DNA from: an uncultured Clostridia bacterium
GTDB lineage: Bacteria > Bacillota > Clostridia > Oscillospirales > Acutalibacteraceae
Assembly (NCBI GenBank): GCA_946626015.1
Contig: CAMOTT010000104.1
Span: 1-7,241, forward strand
DNA: 7,241 bases
Reading direction: 5' to 3'
Part shown: one piece after another, positions 1 through 5,467 of the stretch
Layout: every line of letters starts with the position of its first letter
How positions within the stretch are numbered: position 1 is the first letter of the stretch
Made by a program: the position numbers and the translations under genes
Notes under the pieces: generated by a model
What the model was told of the DNA's origin: nothing
Seen by the model: only the letters and a program-made list of their open reading frames with translations
The model's database searches: none

Positions 1-154
1 GATTTTTGCCTTTTTTGGAAACAATAAGATTTCCCAAGGGGTCAACCGTAAACTCACCATGACCCTTTATTTTGCCGATTATATAGTCGCGCACCTCGTT
101 TTCACGGCCCGAGGTTCCGTTCAAGAGACATAACTCTTTCAGTAATTTTTCCAT
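1..154 (-). CDS. M42 family metallopeptidase, N-terminal part (runs off left edge)
   Basis: Only the first 51 codons are present; the gene continues beyond position 1. The protein begins MEKLLKELCLLNGTSG and continues RENEVRDYIIGKIKG, then DPLGNLIVSKKGK. The conserved N-terminal pattern of M42 (glutamyl aminopeptidase/endoglucanase M-type) peptidases, a short helix, then GTSGRE, then DxLGN, is visible. The complete upstream gene shows the same elements (GVSGCE, DALGN). The ATG is preceded on the minus strand by a GGAAGG Shine-Dalgarno 5 nt away, so the start is well supported. It lies 21 nt after the stop of the upstream M42 gene and is presumably co-transcribed with it. The metal ligands fall outside the window, so catalytic competence cannot be judged. 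The family assignment rests on the short N-terminus and on the paralogous neighbour. Confidence 0.85.
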   Translation of the reverse strand, partial: MEKLLKELCLLNGTSGRENEVRDYIIGKIKGHGEFTVDPLGNLIVSKKGKN

Positions 155-175
155 AAGAACCTTCCTTCCGTCAAA

Positions 176-1180
176 TCAAATGCTCATTATAAACTCAGCC
201 ATCAGCCGGGCGGTTGCCTCAATGTCGGCGGTACTGATCATCTCAATACCAGTGTGCATATTGCGCAGAGGGATCGAGATAAGGCACATCCTTGTACCCG
301 CTCCCGAATTCTGGATGGAATCGGCGTTTGTCCCGGTTCTTGAACCCATAGCTTCGATCTGATGCCCTATGCCTTTCTCCTGAGCAATTTGCTTTAAGCG
401 GTTGCTGAGTTCGTGATCAAGCACGGGGGAGAAGCCTATCATCGGCCCGCCGTCCAGGGTTCCGCATTTTTCTTTTGCGATGCCGGGAGCCTGAGCAAAG
501 CTTACATCGACCGCAATGGAGATATCCGCAGGTGATGAGAATGAGCCTGTACAAGCGCCGCTCCCTCCGGTCTCCTCCTGCACGGAGAACAGAGCGGTGA
601 GCTTGCATCTGTGCTTTTTGCCCTGCAGCAACTCAAGACAGCGTAGAATAGACGCCACGCCGCAGCGGTCATCAAGAGAGGGGGAGCTTATATTACCGTT
701 GAGCAGCTCATTCTGAGCGCCCTTCAAAACAACTCTGTCCCCCGGCGAGATAAGTTTCTGTGCTCTTTCTTTTGAAAGCCCCGCATCTATTGCTATATCC
801 TCGACCTTGATTGCCTTGTTGTCGTCTTTCTTTAAATGGGGCGGGGTAGAGGTGACAACGCCGAAGACCTTTTCTTTGCCCAGGATAACGACCTCATGGG
901 CGGCAAGGATCCTGGCGTCCATTCCGCCGCAGCTGCACACCTTTATGAACCCTTTATCGGTTATTTCTGTAACGACCATACCGATCTGGTCAATGTGGGC
1001 GTCCAGCAGAACGCTGACCTCTCCCACATCCGTTTCACCTATAACGTTGCCCAAAGCGTCTGTGCGTACCTTCATATACTTTTTGAGCTCGTTTTTCGCG
1101 GCCTCGGCTGCTGAACCCTCACAGCCGGACACTCCGTATTTACCTGATAAAGACAGGATAAGTGACGATAAATTATCCAT
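176..1180 (-). CDS. M42 family metallo-aminopeptidase
   Basis: This 334-residue protein has the usual length for M42 co-catalytic metallopeptidases, which are cytoplasmic and often assemble into dodecameric (TET) particles that remove N-terminal residues from peptides. The expected active-site residues are visible: H62 and D64 in DAHIDQIG (metal ligand and catalytic Asp), D170/D171 in SPSLDD (bridging Asp), E202-E203 in QEETGG (catalytic base and metal ligand), D225 in AVDVSFA, and H309 in RNMHTG. A PDZ-like dimerisation insert should occupy roughly residues 70-160. The start is the ATG at 1180: an in-frame stop lies 7 codons upstream, and only a modest AGG Shine-Dalgarno sits 5 nt away. A consensus promoter lies about 70 nt upstream, and a second M42 gene follows 21 nt downstream. 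Substrate preference (Glu/Asp, Leu or Lys) cannot be read from the sequence. Confidence 0.93.
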   Translation of the reverse strand: MDNLSSLILSLSGKYGVSGCEGSAAEAAKNELKKYMKVRTDALGNVIGETDVGEVSVLLDAHIDQIGMVVTEITDKGFIKVCSCGGMDARILAAHEVVILGKEKVFGVVTSTPPHLKKDDNKAIKVEDIAIDAGLSKERAQKLISPGDRVVLKGAQNELLNGNISSPSLDDRCGVASILRCLELLQGKKHRCKLTALFSVQEETGGSGACTGSFSSPADISIAVDVSFAQAPGIAKEKCGTLDGGPMIGFSPVLDHELSNRLKQIAQEKGIGHQIEAMGSRTGTNADSIQNSGAGTRMCLISIPLRNMHTGIEMISTADIEATARLMAEFIMSI

Positions 1181-1249
1181 ATCTGCCTGAACACCGGCTT
1201 ACGATAATACTGCGGTGCTTTTCCTTTCGTAATTTTTCTGCGATGAATT

Positions 1250-1278
1250 ATTATACCCTTTTTTTAAGGTTTTTTCAA
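1250..1278 (-). promoter_or_regulatory. Sigma-A-type promoter of the M42 peptidase genes
   Basis: On the minus strand TTGAAA (1278-1273) and TATAAT (1255-1250) are separated by exactly 17 bp, which is close to the vegetative consensus. Transcription should begin near 1243, giving a 5' untranslated region of about 60 nt. The promoter starts only 2 bp after the end of the secG terminator, which isolates the peptidase genes from secG transcription. Confidence 0.8.
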
Positions 1279-1279
1279 C

Positions 1280-1317
1280 AAAAACAAGAGACAGCCGCTG
1301 TTTTTTAGCGACTGCCT
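1280..1317 (-). terminator. Intrinsic terminator downstream of secG
   Basis: On the minus strand AGGCAGTCGCT (1317-1307) pairs with AGCGGCTGTCT (1299-1289) as an 11-bp stem with two G-U pairs and a 7-nt A-rich loop. A T-rich tail, CTTGTTTTTG, follows. It lies about 20 nt after the secG stop codon and just before the next promoter, as expected for the end of a monocistronic secG transcript. Confidence 0.88.
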
Positions 1318-1336
1318 TTGATACGCTTAATTTTGA

Positions 1337-1588
1337 TTATCTGAGGAAAAGGATAAGCATGGTTGTGAAAAGAGAAAGGACAAAGAAAATAACCGCAAAA
1401 ACCTTTGTGAACTTAACAAGCTTATCTTCCATTGTGCGGCCCTTATTCTTACCGAAAAATGTCTCGGCACCGCCGGCAATAGCACCGGAAAGGCCATCAC
1501 TTTTGCTCTCCTGAAGAAGGACAAGAATAACGATCGAAATCGCCGTAACAACAAGCGCTATTCCTAAAATTATCTCATAAACTTCCAT
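1337..1588 (-). CDS. secG: Preprotein translocase subunit SecG
   Basis: This 83-residue membrane protein has the SecG layout: transmembrane segment at about residues 5-25, a conserved loop, and a second transmembrane segment at about 59-82. The loop carries the family signature LLQESKSDGLSGAIAGG followed by AETFFGKNKGRT, which is very typical of Firmicute SecG. SecG associates with SecYE and assists SecA-driven protein export. The ATG is preceded by GGAGGT at 7 nt. The gene has its own promoter and terminator and so appears monocistronic. In many Firmicutes secG is followed by rnr and smpB; here the next genes are M42 peptidases instead. Confidence 0.95.
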   Translation of the reverse strand: MEVYEIILGIALVVTAISIVILVLLQESKSDGLSGAIAGGAETFFGKNKGRTMEDKLVKFTKVFAVIFFVLSLFTTMLILFLR

Positions 1589-1620
1589 TTGTGAACCTCC
1601 ACTGAATTATGTACCTGAGT

Positions 1621-1649
1621 ATATTAACACATCTTGTCAGGAAAATCAA
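1621..1649 (-). promoter_or_regulatory. Promoter of secG
   Basis: On the minus strand TTGATT (1649-1644) and TAATAT (1626-1621) are 17 bp apart, about 33 nt ahead of the secG start codon. TSS should fall near 1614. No convincing terminator is visible between the mscS stop at 1683 and this site, so some read-through from the upstream cluster is possible. Confidence 0.65.
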
Positions 1650-1682
1650 GACTTTTAACAAAAAACTTTTTAAATTACTTTA

Positions 1683-2522
1683 TTACTGCTTATCAAAGTG
1701 AACGTTGAGGTGATTATAGGTCATTTCCACTCCGTTTTTGTCGAAAGAGCGTTTGATGTTTTCAAGCAGAGCAAAGTATGCGTCCCAATAATCTCCGGTT
1801 TTTACCCATACCCTGATTATGTACTCGATACTGCTTTCGCCGTAGTTCCAGACGTTGACAAAGGGTTCGGGATTTTTGAGAAACTCCGGCACAGCAGAAA
1901 TTGCCTCTTTAAGGGCAAATTCCACAGAGTCAACAGGGCAATCATATGATGCGGTAATGGTCATATCGACCCGCCTTGCCGTCTGCGACGTATAGTTGAT
2001 TATCTTTGTTGAAGATATCTCGCTGTTGGGAAGAAATATGACCTTATTGTCGATGGTGAGAAGCTTTGTGTAAATCAGACCTATCTCGTTAACAAATCCG
2101 CTGACATCCGCGATCTCTATAAAATCGTTCACCTTGAACGGCTTGGATATCAATATAGTGATACCGCTGGCAAGGTTTGCAAGGGTACCCTGCACCGCAA
2201 GCGAAACAGCAAGACCCGCAACACTGAACACGGCGACAAGCGAGGTAATGGGAATGCCCAGACTGTCAGCCGAAATAATGATCGCCAAAGAATAAAGGAC
2301 TATTTTCAGGCATGACTTTATAAAGCTGTGAAGGGTTTTTTCGATATGTGATTTTTCAAGCAATTTGCTGATAAGCTTCATCAACGCTTTGATAAGTATA
2401 AAGCTTATCACAAACACGATTATCGCAAGGCACAAATTCTCAAGAGTAAAGCCCGCGATAGACGTTTTCAGGACCTTTTGGATCTTATCTATTGTTGAAG
2501 TTACCGTTTTCTCCGCATCCAT
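1683..2522 (-). CDS. MscS family mechanosensitive ion channel
   Basis: This is a small-conductance mechanosensitive channel of the inner membrane that opens on hypo-osmotic shock. From the ATG the protein is 279 residues, close to E. coli MscS (286). Hydrophobic segments lie at about 29-48 and 68-86, followed by the pore helix TM3 at about 91-126. TM3 has the Gly/Ala-rich pattern VAGLAVSLAVQGTLANLASG, nearly superimposable on the MscS pore. The beta domain follows (PFKVNDFIEI, VIFLPNSEI, IINYT), then the C-terminal domain (SIEYIIRVWVKTGDYWDAY). The reading frame is also open from a TTG at 2528, but the ATG at 2522 is preferred because GAGGTG lies 8 nt upstream of it and only 2 nt from the TTG. 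The start is 14 nt after the DUF4956 stop, so the gene is probably last in the five-gene cluster. Confidence 0.93.
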   Translation of the reverse strand: MDAEKTVTSTIDKIQKVLKTSIAGFTLENLCLAIIVFVISFILIKALMKLISKLLEKSHIEKTLHSFIKSCLKIVLYSLAIIISADSLGIPITSLVAVFSVAGLAVSLAVQGTLANLASGITILISKPFKVNDFIEIADVSGFVNEIGLIYTKLLTIDNKVIFLPNSEISSTKIINYTSQTARRVDMTITASYDCPVDSVEFALKEAISAVPEFLKNPEPFVNVWNYGESSIEYIIRVWVKTGDYWDAYFALLENIKRSFDKNGVEMTYNHLNVHFDKQ

Positions 2523-2536
2523 CAGCAAAGCACCTC

Positions 2537-3220
2537 TTAAAGTCCGAACTCGCCCTCATAGCTTACGAGGCTGGCGTCATCCACGCCTTCGACCTCAAGT
2601 ATTGAATCAATGAGTCTGTTTGATTTGTCATCAAGGTTGAGCTCAACGGCGATCTCAGCACCGGATTTTGTGATCGTTTTGGATTTTATCTTATTCTCGG
2701 GGAGCTTGGAAAGGATCCATTTGATATTCTTGGTATACTGAGGATTGTATCTTATGATAAGCAGATAGGGGGAAGCCTTTTTCTTCATAATCTTGGTAAT
2801 GAGATAATAAAGACCGCCCGTTAAGCCGCAGGCAACCGCGCCGACAAGATAAATACCTGCGCCCATCATGATACCGGAAGAAATCGCCCAGAACATAAAA
2901 ATTGTATCCACAGGATCTTTTACCGCAGTTCTAAATCTGACAATGGACAAAGCGCCAACCATACCCAACGAAAGCGCAAGGCTTGAAGATATGGTTCTGA
3001 TTATCAGCGCAGTCACCATAGCAAGAAGCACAAGGGAATAGGCGAAGCCTTTTGAAAAGATAACGCCCCTGAAAGTTATCCTATATATGAACAATATAAA
3101 CAGGCCCAAACCAAACGCCGCAGCTATTGACACCAGCATCTGTAACAGCGAAACTCCGGAACTGAAGTTTTCCATCGCGCTCTTTTTGATCACGTCAAAA
3201 ATGGATAAAGCCATCATCAT
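2537..3220 (-). CDS. DUF4956 domain-containing membrane protein
   Basis: The 227-residue protein has an N-terminal membrane domain with hydrophobic segments at about 26-46, 59-77 and 105-142, and a soluble C-terminal domain (about 150-227) rich in charged residues with an ACT/ferredoxin-like alternating pattern. The diagnostic stretch is SLGMVGALSIVRFRTAVKDP at residues 84-103, the conserved core of DUF4956. The biochemical function of this family is not established. It is best known next to VTC-type polyphosphate polymerase genes; none is visible here. The start chosen is the ATG at 3220, with GAGGTGG 8 nt upstream (3235-3229). The upstream in-frame GTG at 3232 lies inside that Shine-Dalgarno and is unlikely. 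The gene begins 20 nt after the radical SAM stop. A faint resemblance to the MgtC membrane core is only an impression. Confidence 0.85.
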   Translation of the reverse strand: MMMALSIFDVIKKSAMENFSSGVSLLQMLVSIAAAFGLGLFILFIYRITFRGVIFSKGFAYSLVLLAMVTALIIRTISSSLALSLGMVGALSIVRFRTAVKDPVDTIFMFWAISSGIMMGAGIYLVGAVACGLTGGLYYLITKIMKKKASPYLLIIRYNPQYTKNIKWILSKLPENKIKSKTITKSGAEIAVELNLDDKSNRLIDSILEVEGVDDASLVSYEGEFGL

Positions 3221-3240
3221 AAAAACAACCACCTCAAAAA

Positions 3241-3843
3241 TTAGTCTGTATATTCCCTCACGCGCAATTCAAGGCCGAGGGCGTCCGTAATTTTACGGCA
3301 CGCATCAATATCTTCCTTTGGAATAACATCGACAACAGACATTTTAACACATTTCGAGTACTTTTGACAAGCCTTTGTGAACTTAATTATTTCATCAAAT
3401 GATCGGAGGCCGAAAACAGGGCGGCATATTTCAAGATATTTTTCCGCTGTGGGGGCGTTAAGGCTTATGGAGATAACGTCAGTATTCTCGCAAAGCTCCT
3501 TTGCCGTCTCACGCTTGTTGATAAGGTCGCTCAAGCCGTTGGTATTCACCCTGATACGGATATCGTATTTTGAGCGGATATATTTGCAGGCGGCTATAAG
3601 ATTATCAAAGGCGTATGTAGGCTCGCCGTAACCGCAGAACGTGACCTCGTCAAATTTTGAAAAATCAAACCCGTCAATGGCGCTTTTTATCTCCTCAAGA
3701 GTAGGATCGGCCTTATGCCAGAGATTTTCGGCAGAACCCAGTCCGTCACCGTTGGCGCGGATGCAGAATTTGCAGCTGCAAGGACATTTGTTGGTAATAT
3801 TAAGATAAACTTTGCCTTCATATACATAAACTATATCAGCCAT
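3241..3843 (-). CDS. Radical SAM protein, TatD-linked type
   Basis: This is a short radical SAM enzyme of 200 residues. C20, C24 and C27 form the canonical CxxxCxxC that binds the [4Fe-4S] cluster. GYGEP (71-75) corresponds to the SAM-contacting GGEP motif, and RVNTNGL (98-104) and ISLNAP (126-131) are further barrel strands. The ANGDGLG...ENLW sequence just after the cysteines, and the length, match the small radical SAM family usually found beside tatD. No tatD is visible in this window. No SPASM or other auxiliary-cluster domain is present, and the extra cysteines (C22, C70, C118, C140, C159, C165, C182) are scattered. The reaction is unknown. The ATG at 3843 is the only usable start because an in-frame TGA lies 6 codons upstream. 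The obvious Shine-Dalgarno is 27 nt away across a hairpin, described separately. Confidence 0.87.
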   Translation of the reverse strand: MADIVYVYEGKVYLNITNKCPCSCKFCIRANGDGLGSAENLWHKADPTLEEIKSAIDGFDFSKFDEVTFCGYGEPTYAFDNLIAACKYIRSKYDIRIRVNTNGLSDLINKRETAKELCENTDVISISLNAPTAEKYLEICRPVFGLRSFDEIIKFTKACQKYSKCVKMSVVDVIPKEDIDACRKITDALGLELRVREYTD

Positions 3844-3876
3844 TTTCTCAACCGATACTCAGGGTATCGACTCCTT
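3844..3876 (-). promoter_or_regulatory. Ribosome binding site with intervening hairpin before the radical SAM gene
   Basis: On the minus strand a strong AAGGAG (3876-3871) is followed by one T and then the perfect inverted repeat CGATAC-CCTGA-GTATCG (3869-3853). Nine more nucleotides lead to the ATG. The linear distance from Shine-Dalgarno to start is 27 nt, too long for normal initiation, but folding the 6-bp hairpin shortens it to about 10 nt. The only nearer candidate is a poor TTGAG. I infer that the hairpin positions or modulates translation. It lacks a U-tract, so it is not a terminator. Confidence 0.5.
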
Positions 3877-3884
3877 TCTTTGTT

Positions 3885-4412
3885 TTACCGCACTTTTTGC
3901 AGGGAATTTTTGATGTTTGTTTTGTCCAGCGCTAAGCCGGTCAAAACGAACAGAGCCGCGCATCCGACAGCCTGAACCGCATTGAAGGGTACCGAGGCCA
4001 GGGGAACCGCAAAGCCGCAGCCGAACACTATAACCTCAGCAAAATAATAACCGGCAACAGTGATGACAGAGCCTAAAACTATGCCCATAAGATTTCGCCC
4101 GGAAACGATTTTTGCGCCCGAATTTGTAAGCGTCAGTGTCATTGCCGCTTTGATGATCACCGAAGGGATCACCCACATTACCGCGCCGGAAAGTCCATCG
4201 GCAAGGCCGCCGCCCAATGCGGAGGCAACCGCCGCGTAAGGAGTCGGCAGGAAGCAGGCTGAAAGATAGACAAATATGTCGCCCGGGTGAATGTATCCGC
4301 CGTTTGAAAGGGGAGCGGGTATGTGTATAAACGTCGCCGCAGTTATAGCGGCGGTAAAAAGCGCCGTAAGGCACAAATAATATAAATTTTTCTTTTTGTT
4401 ATTCGTAGCCAT
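3885..4412 (-). CDS. ECF transporter S-component, probably for a vitamin B6 vitamer
   Basis: This is a 175-residue, highly hydrophobic protein with about six membrane segments, the size and shape of the substrate-binding S-component of energy-coupling factor vitamin transporters. Segment 1 has the small-residue face LTALFTAAITAATF expected for contact with EcfT. Conserved-looking polar loops are GGYIHPGD (38-45) and GGGLADGLSG (67-76). No EcfA or EcfT gene is present, so it must share an energising module encoded elsewhere (group II arrangement). Substrate is inferred only from the preceding pyridoxal kinase: the ATG lies inside the last codons of that gene, a 14-nt overlap with AAAGGAA as Shine-Dalgarno, which implies translational coupling. 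A riboflavin, thiamine-precursor or other vitamin substrate cannot be excluded. Confidence 0.83.
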   Translation of the reverse strand: MATNNKKKNLYYLCLTALFTAAITAATFIHIPAPLSNGGYIHPGDIFVYLSACFLPTPYAAVASALGGGLADGLSGAVMWVIPSVIIKAAMTLTLTNSGAKIVSGRNLMGIVLGSVITVAGYYFAEVIVFGCGFAVPLASVPFNAVQAVGCAALFVLTGLALDKTNIKNSLQKVR

Positions 4413-5289
4413 TTTTGTATATTTCCTTTCTGTAAAAATCTGTCAAAACGCCGAGGTGTTGTTCAAATTCAACCCCGGCATTGCCCGGAACACCGTTTTT
4501 GCTTGAACTTGCTATTGCCTTGGAAATGAATTCCACCGCAATCTCCACCGCTTTTTTTATCCCGCAGCCCTGAACCAGACATCCACAGATTATCGCGGAG
4601 AAAATGTCCCCGGTACCGGAATAATAGGAGCCAAAGGCTGTGTTTTCAATGCAAAAAGAAGTGTTCCCGCTTATAACCAAATTGCATATTTTTAATGTTT
4701 TACCGGCATCTGCCGGCATGGGAATGCCTGTGACTATGATAGTGCAAAGTGTGTCGTTGAGCAGTTTTTTACCCGTTTCATAAATATAATCAAGATAATC
4801 CGGGGAACGCTGCATATCAATGATTTTTTGATAATCCGTACCGGAAATGATGGAAAACTCGGTCAAATTCGGGGTTATGACGTTTGCTTTTAACGCCAGA
4901 GCCTTGATCCTTTCGCAAAGGGCGGGGGAGAGGGCGTCGTATATTTTGCCGTGATCCGCCATTACCGGATCCACCAGCACCAGCGTATCTTTTTGACGAA
5001 AATCGGATATGAATTTTTCAGCTCCGTCGATTTCTTCGGCGCTTGAAAAGAAACCGGTATATATACCGTCCGGCTCAAAATTTATTTTTTTCCACTCCTC
5101 GGAATAGTGCGGGATGTTTTCAGCGCAATCCCTTATATAGTAACTTTCATACCCCGTCTGATTGGTCAGAACGGCGGTAGGGATAGGGCAGACGTGGACG
5201 CCCAGCGCGGAAATTACAGGCATTACGGCGGAGAGGGAACACCTGCCCAGTCCGGAAATATCGTTAAAAACAGCAACGCTTTTCTGCAA
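4399..5289 (-). CDS. Pyridoxal/pyridoxamine kinase (ribokinase superfamily)
   Basis: The enzyme phosphorylates B6 vitamers with ATP in the cytoplasm, the salvage route to pyridoxal phosphate. The 296-residue length fits the PdxK/PdxY family. Visible motifs are NDISGLGRCS (9-18, substrate-side Gly-rich strand), TNQTGY (42-47), DPVMADHGK (107-115), TPNLTE (139-144), and GTGD (225-228) with D228 as the catalytic base, within GSYYSGTGDIFSAII, the ribokinase-type ATP/anion-hole signature. Translation starts at a TTG (5289), supported by GGAGGGG 5-7 nt upstream; no better-placed ATG exists in frame. The gene is first in the five-gene cluster and its 3' end overlaps the ECF S-component by 14 nt. A related hydroxymethylpyrimidine kinase is less likely given the DPVMADHGK motif. 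Whether it is the pdxK or pdxY type cannot be decided here, so no symbol is given. Confidence 0.92.
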   Translation of the reverse strand: MQKSVAVFNDISGLGRCSLSAVMPVISALGVHVCPIPTAVLTNQTGYESYYIRDCAENIPHYSEEWKKINFEPDGIYTGFFSSAEEIDGAEKFISDFRQKDTLVLVDPVMADHGKIYDALSPALCERIKALALKANVITPNLTEFSIISGTDYQKIIDMQRSPDYLDYIYETGKKLLNDTLCTIIVTGIPMPADAGKTLKICNLVISGNTSFCIENTAFGSYYSGTGDIFSAIICGCLVQGCGIKKAVEIAVEFISKAIASSSKNGVPGNAGVEFEQHLGVLTDFYRKEIYKNGYE

Positions 5290-5324
5290 GCTGACCCCTC
5301 CCTTGATGATATAATAACCTACTA

Positions 5325-5352
5325 TAATAATAGCACTTCAATAATAACACTT
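5325..5352. repeat. Tandem 14-bp direct repeat in the divergent promoter region
   Basis: TAATAATAGCACTT (5325-5338) is followed directly by CAATAATAACACTT (5339-5352), identical at 12 of 14 positions. It lies 36-63 bp upstream of the kinase start codon, between the two divergent genes, and the second CACTT is shared with the adjacent palindrome. The arrangement suggests binding sites for a regulator of the kinase cluster, but AT-rich chance similarity is possible. Confidence 0.5.
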
Positions 5353-5372
5353 TAAAAAAATTTTTTGAAGTG
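5348..5372. promoter_or_regulatory. 25-bp palindrome, candidate operator
   Basis: The arms CACTTTAAAAAA (5348-5359) and TTTTTTGAAGTG (5361-5372) are inverted repeats with one mismatch around a central A. The right arm contains the TTGAAG -35 element of the upstream plus-strand promoter, so a protein bound here would compete with RNA polymerase. It could alternatively act as an AT-rich transcript end, but it sits upstream of both divergent genes, where an operator is the simpler reading. No regulator gene is in the window. Confidence 0.45.
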
Positions 5373-5393
5373 GCAAAATACACAAGATATTAT
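5365..5393 (+). promoter_or_regulatory. Upstream promoter of the alcohol dehydrogenase gene
   Basis: TTGAAG (5365-5370) and TATTAT (5388-5393) are separated by 17 bp. The expected start site near 5400 would give a leader of about 68 nt. Its -35 element overlaps the palindrome, so it may be the regulated one of two tandem promoters. Confidence 0.5.
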
Positions 5394-5403
5394 TCGTCTT
5401 ATA

Positions 5404-5432
5404 TTGACATATTATTGAGAAGATAGTAAAAT
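5404..5432 (+). promoter_or_regulatory. Main promoter of the alcohol dehydrogenase gene
   Basis: A perfect TTGACA (5404-5409) is followed after 17 bp by TAAAAT (5427-5432), one base from TATAAT. The start site should be near 5439, leaving a short leader of about 29 nt that includes the TGAGG ribosome binding site. This is the best consensus promoter in the window. Confidence 0.8.
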
Positions 5433-5467
5433 GAAGAACAGTTAAGTTATTTTACTGAGGTTGTTTT

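Noticed and set aside
807..1190. 127-codon open frame on the plus strand opposite the M42 peptidase
   Set aside because: It is antisense to an unambiguous M42 gene, and the residues read as a back-translation with no family features.
1192..1217. Possible hairpin CACCG...CGGTG between an AAAGGA and the M42 start codon, resembling the radical SAM leader
   Set aside because: The stem is only 5 bp with a 16-nt loop, and a properly spaced minimal AGG lies next to the ATG, so I do not claim structure-assisted initiation here.
1605..1682. Terminator after the MscS gene
   Set aside because: The A/T runs here (AAAAAGTTTTTT) are too tight to form a stem with a loop, and TCTTG...CAAGA is only 5 bp with no T-tract.
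2523..2528. TTG start at 2528 for the MscS channel
   Set aside because: It is only 2 nt from the GAGGTG site, whereas the ATG at 2522 has normal spacing.
3221..3232. GTG start at 3232 for the DUF4956 protein
   Set aside because: The GTG lies inside the GAGGTGG Shine-Dalgarno that serves the ATG at 3220 with correct 8-nt spacing.
5311..5341. Minus-strand promoter for the kinase cluster (TTGAAG with TATTAT)
   Set aside because: The spacing is 19 bp and the predicted start would fall on the Shine-Dalgarno. The region is AT-rich enough to give many chance matches, so the true promoter of this cluster is left unassigned.
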